Assembly (NCBI RefSeq): GCF_010667645.1
Contig: NZ_WHZV01000001.1
Span: 1 to 45,272 of the forward strand
Source: Bifidobacterium platyrrhinorum
Lineage (GTDB): Bacteria; Actinomycetota; Actinomycetes; Actinomycetales; Bifidobacteriaceae
Direction of reading: 5' to 3'
Length of the DNA stretch: 45,272 nt
Part shown: positions 44,221 to 45,272 of the stretch, piece by piece
Position numbering within the stretch: the stretch's first letter is position 1
How the letters are laid out: each line of letters begins with the position of its first letter
The notes under the pieces: model-generated
Database searches by the model: none
The model's input: the letters and a program-made list of their open reading frames with translations, nothing else
What the model was told of the DNA's origin: nothing
Made by a program: the position numbers and the translations under genes

Positions 44221-45228
44221 ATGACCGCATCCAAGCCGAAGGTCGTCCTCACCATGCAGCCCGCCGAACTGGTGGACAAGCTCATGAACCCCACCCAGTG
44301 GGCCCGTCTTGACGCCGTCGCCGACGTGGACCGCGACGTCATCGGCGACTTCCACGCCGACGGCCTCGACGACCGCCTCGCCAAGGCCGACTACATCTTC
44401 TCCGGATGGGGCCCGGACGCCCGCATCGACGCCGAGACCCTCGCCAAGATGCCGAACCTCAAGGGCATCGCGGCTGCCGCCGGCAACGCATGGCGCCTGC
44501 TTACGCCGGAGGCGCTCGACGAGGTCAGGCGCCGCGGCATCCTCATGTCCAACTCCGGCTACGTCAACGGCATCCCCGTCGCCGAGTACTGCATGGCGAT
44601 GATCCTCATGGCCAACAAGGACTTCTTCCGCGCCGAGCGCATCTACCGCGAGCGCCGCGAGTACATCAACCGTGAGGTCGAGTTCCCGACCGCCGGCAAC
44701 TACGAGAAGACCGTCGGCCTGGTCACCGCCGGCTCGCGCATCGCCCGTCACCTGCTCGGCCTGCTCAAGGGCTACCGTCTCAACGTCCTGGCCGAATCCC
44801 GCTCGATGAGCGAGGAGGAGACCTCCTCCCTCGGCGCGAAGAAGGCCGACCTCGAGACCGTGTTCCGCGAGTCCGACATCGTCTCCCTGCACACCCCGAG
44901 CCTGCCCGCCACCAAGGGTATGATCGGCGCGAAGTACTTCAGGATGATGAAGGACGGCGCCTGGTTCATCAACTCCGCCCGCGGCGCCGTCGTGGACGCC
45001 GACGCGATGATCGCCGAGCTCAAGACCGGCCGCATCAACGCGATCCTCGACGTGACCGACCCGGACGAGCCGCTGTCCGCCGACTCGCCGCTATGGGACA
45101 TGCCGAACGTGGTCCTGACCCCGCACATCGCCGGCTCCGAGGGCACCGAGCTGCAGGGCATGGGCGAGAATGTCGTCAACGAACTCACCCACATGATCAA
45201 GGGCGAGCCGCTCGACTTCGGCGAGTGA
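44221..45228 (+). CDS. D-isomer specific 2-hydroxyacid dehydrogenase family protein
   Basis: 335 residues. The C-terminal catalytic pattern is visible (NSARGAVVDADAMI with Arg, VTDPDEPL, and LTPHIAGSEG with His). The nucleotide-binding region reads TVGLVTAGSRIARHLLG, so the canonical GxGxxG is reduced to a single central glycine with Ser in the last position; cofactor binding may differ from classical members. It is the second protein of this family in the window but only distantly similar to that at 2873. Expression is probably under a LacI-type repressor not encoded nearby. The substrate is unknown; phosphoglycerate-dehydrogenase-like sugar-acid reductases are the nearest idea. Confidence 0.85.
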   Translation: MTASKPKVVLTMQPAELVDKLMNPTQWARLDAVADVDRDVIGDFHADGLDDRLAKADYIFSGWGPDARIDAETLAKMPNLKGIAAAAGNAWRLLTPEALDEVRRRGILMSNSGYVNGIPVAEYCMAMILMANKDFFRAERIYRERREYINREVEFPTAGNYEKTVGLVTAGSRIARHLLGLLKGYRLNVLAESRSMSEEETSSLGAKKADLETVFRESDIVSLHTPSLPATKGMIGAKYFRMMKDGAWFINSARGAVVDADAMIAELKTGRINAILDVTDPDEPLSADSPLWDMPNVVLTPHIAGSEGTELQGMGENVVNELTHMIKGEPLDFGE

Positions 45229-45235
45229 GCGTAGT

Positions 45236-45272
<37 letters not shown>

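Overview
The window looks like a 45 kb piece, probably one whole draft contig, of a high-GC Bifidobacterium chromosome. Supporting this are actinobacterial markers (DUF3052, DUF3107, a DUF2342 zincin, a multi-copy DivIVA-type protein), a bifidobacterial-type sucrose locus (beta-fructofuranosidase, LacY/CscB-type symporter, LacI regulator), LacI-controlled nucleoside genes, and promoters whose -10 box lies 6-8 bases before the start codon. It opens inside an IS481-like transposase and ends in a 37-base G run, which is best read as a sequencing artefact. The species cannot be named from the sequence alone.

Layout. 1-2.87 kb is an accessory patch: the 3' end of an IS, a lone AbiEi-like/DUF559-like gene of visibly lower GC, and on both sides of it a family of palindromic repeats with a fixed 9-base centre. 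One of these repeats is cut by the IS. A G-rich minisatellite follows. 2.87-23.96 kb is mostly housekeeping: a hydroxyacid dehydrogenase, patatin lipase, murI, dapF, a VKOR protein, a PHP phosphoesterase, DUF3107, a degenerate phosphotransferase fused to a long tail, a short UvrD helicase, DUF2342, a Lon-like membrane protease, DUF3052, tRNA-Val, a DivIVA-like protein translationally coupled to dxr and ispG, a membrane alpha/beta hydrolase, recO and uppS. 24-37.7 kb is catabolic: a nucleoside hydrolase with an NMT1-type ABC binding protein and permease (no ATPase seen); the csc sucrose locus; a holin-like membrane protein; and a second LacI regulator with nucleoside hydrolase, a frameshifted MFS transporter and ribokinase. 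37.8-41.9 kb is a riboflavin operon (ribD-ribE-ribBA-ribH) behind an FMN riboswitch. Last come ilvD and, divergently, a hydroxyacid dehydrogenase gene with a pair of long palindromic operators.

How the genes work together. DivIVA-like protein, dxr, ispG and uppS, with murI and dapF, link polar growth, isoprenoid supply, the undecaprenyl carrier and peptidoglycan precursors. The rih-MFS-rbsK set would import nucleosides, release the base and phosphorylate ribose, but its transporter is broken in this sequence. The sucrose genes sit behind a promoter whose -35 box and spacer are covered by regulator sites that recur in front of the regulator's own gene.

The strongest candidates for something undescribed are the fixed-geometry palindrome family around the nuclease-fold gene, the predicted pseudokinase fused to a long disordered tail, and the 90-bp in-frame repeat interval inside recO.
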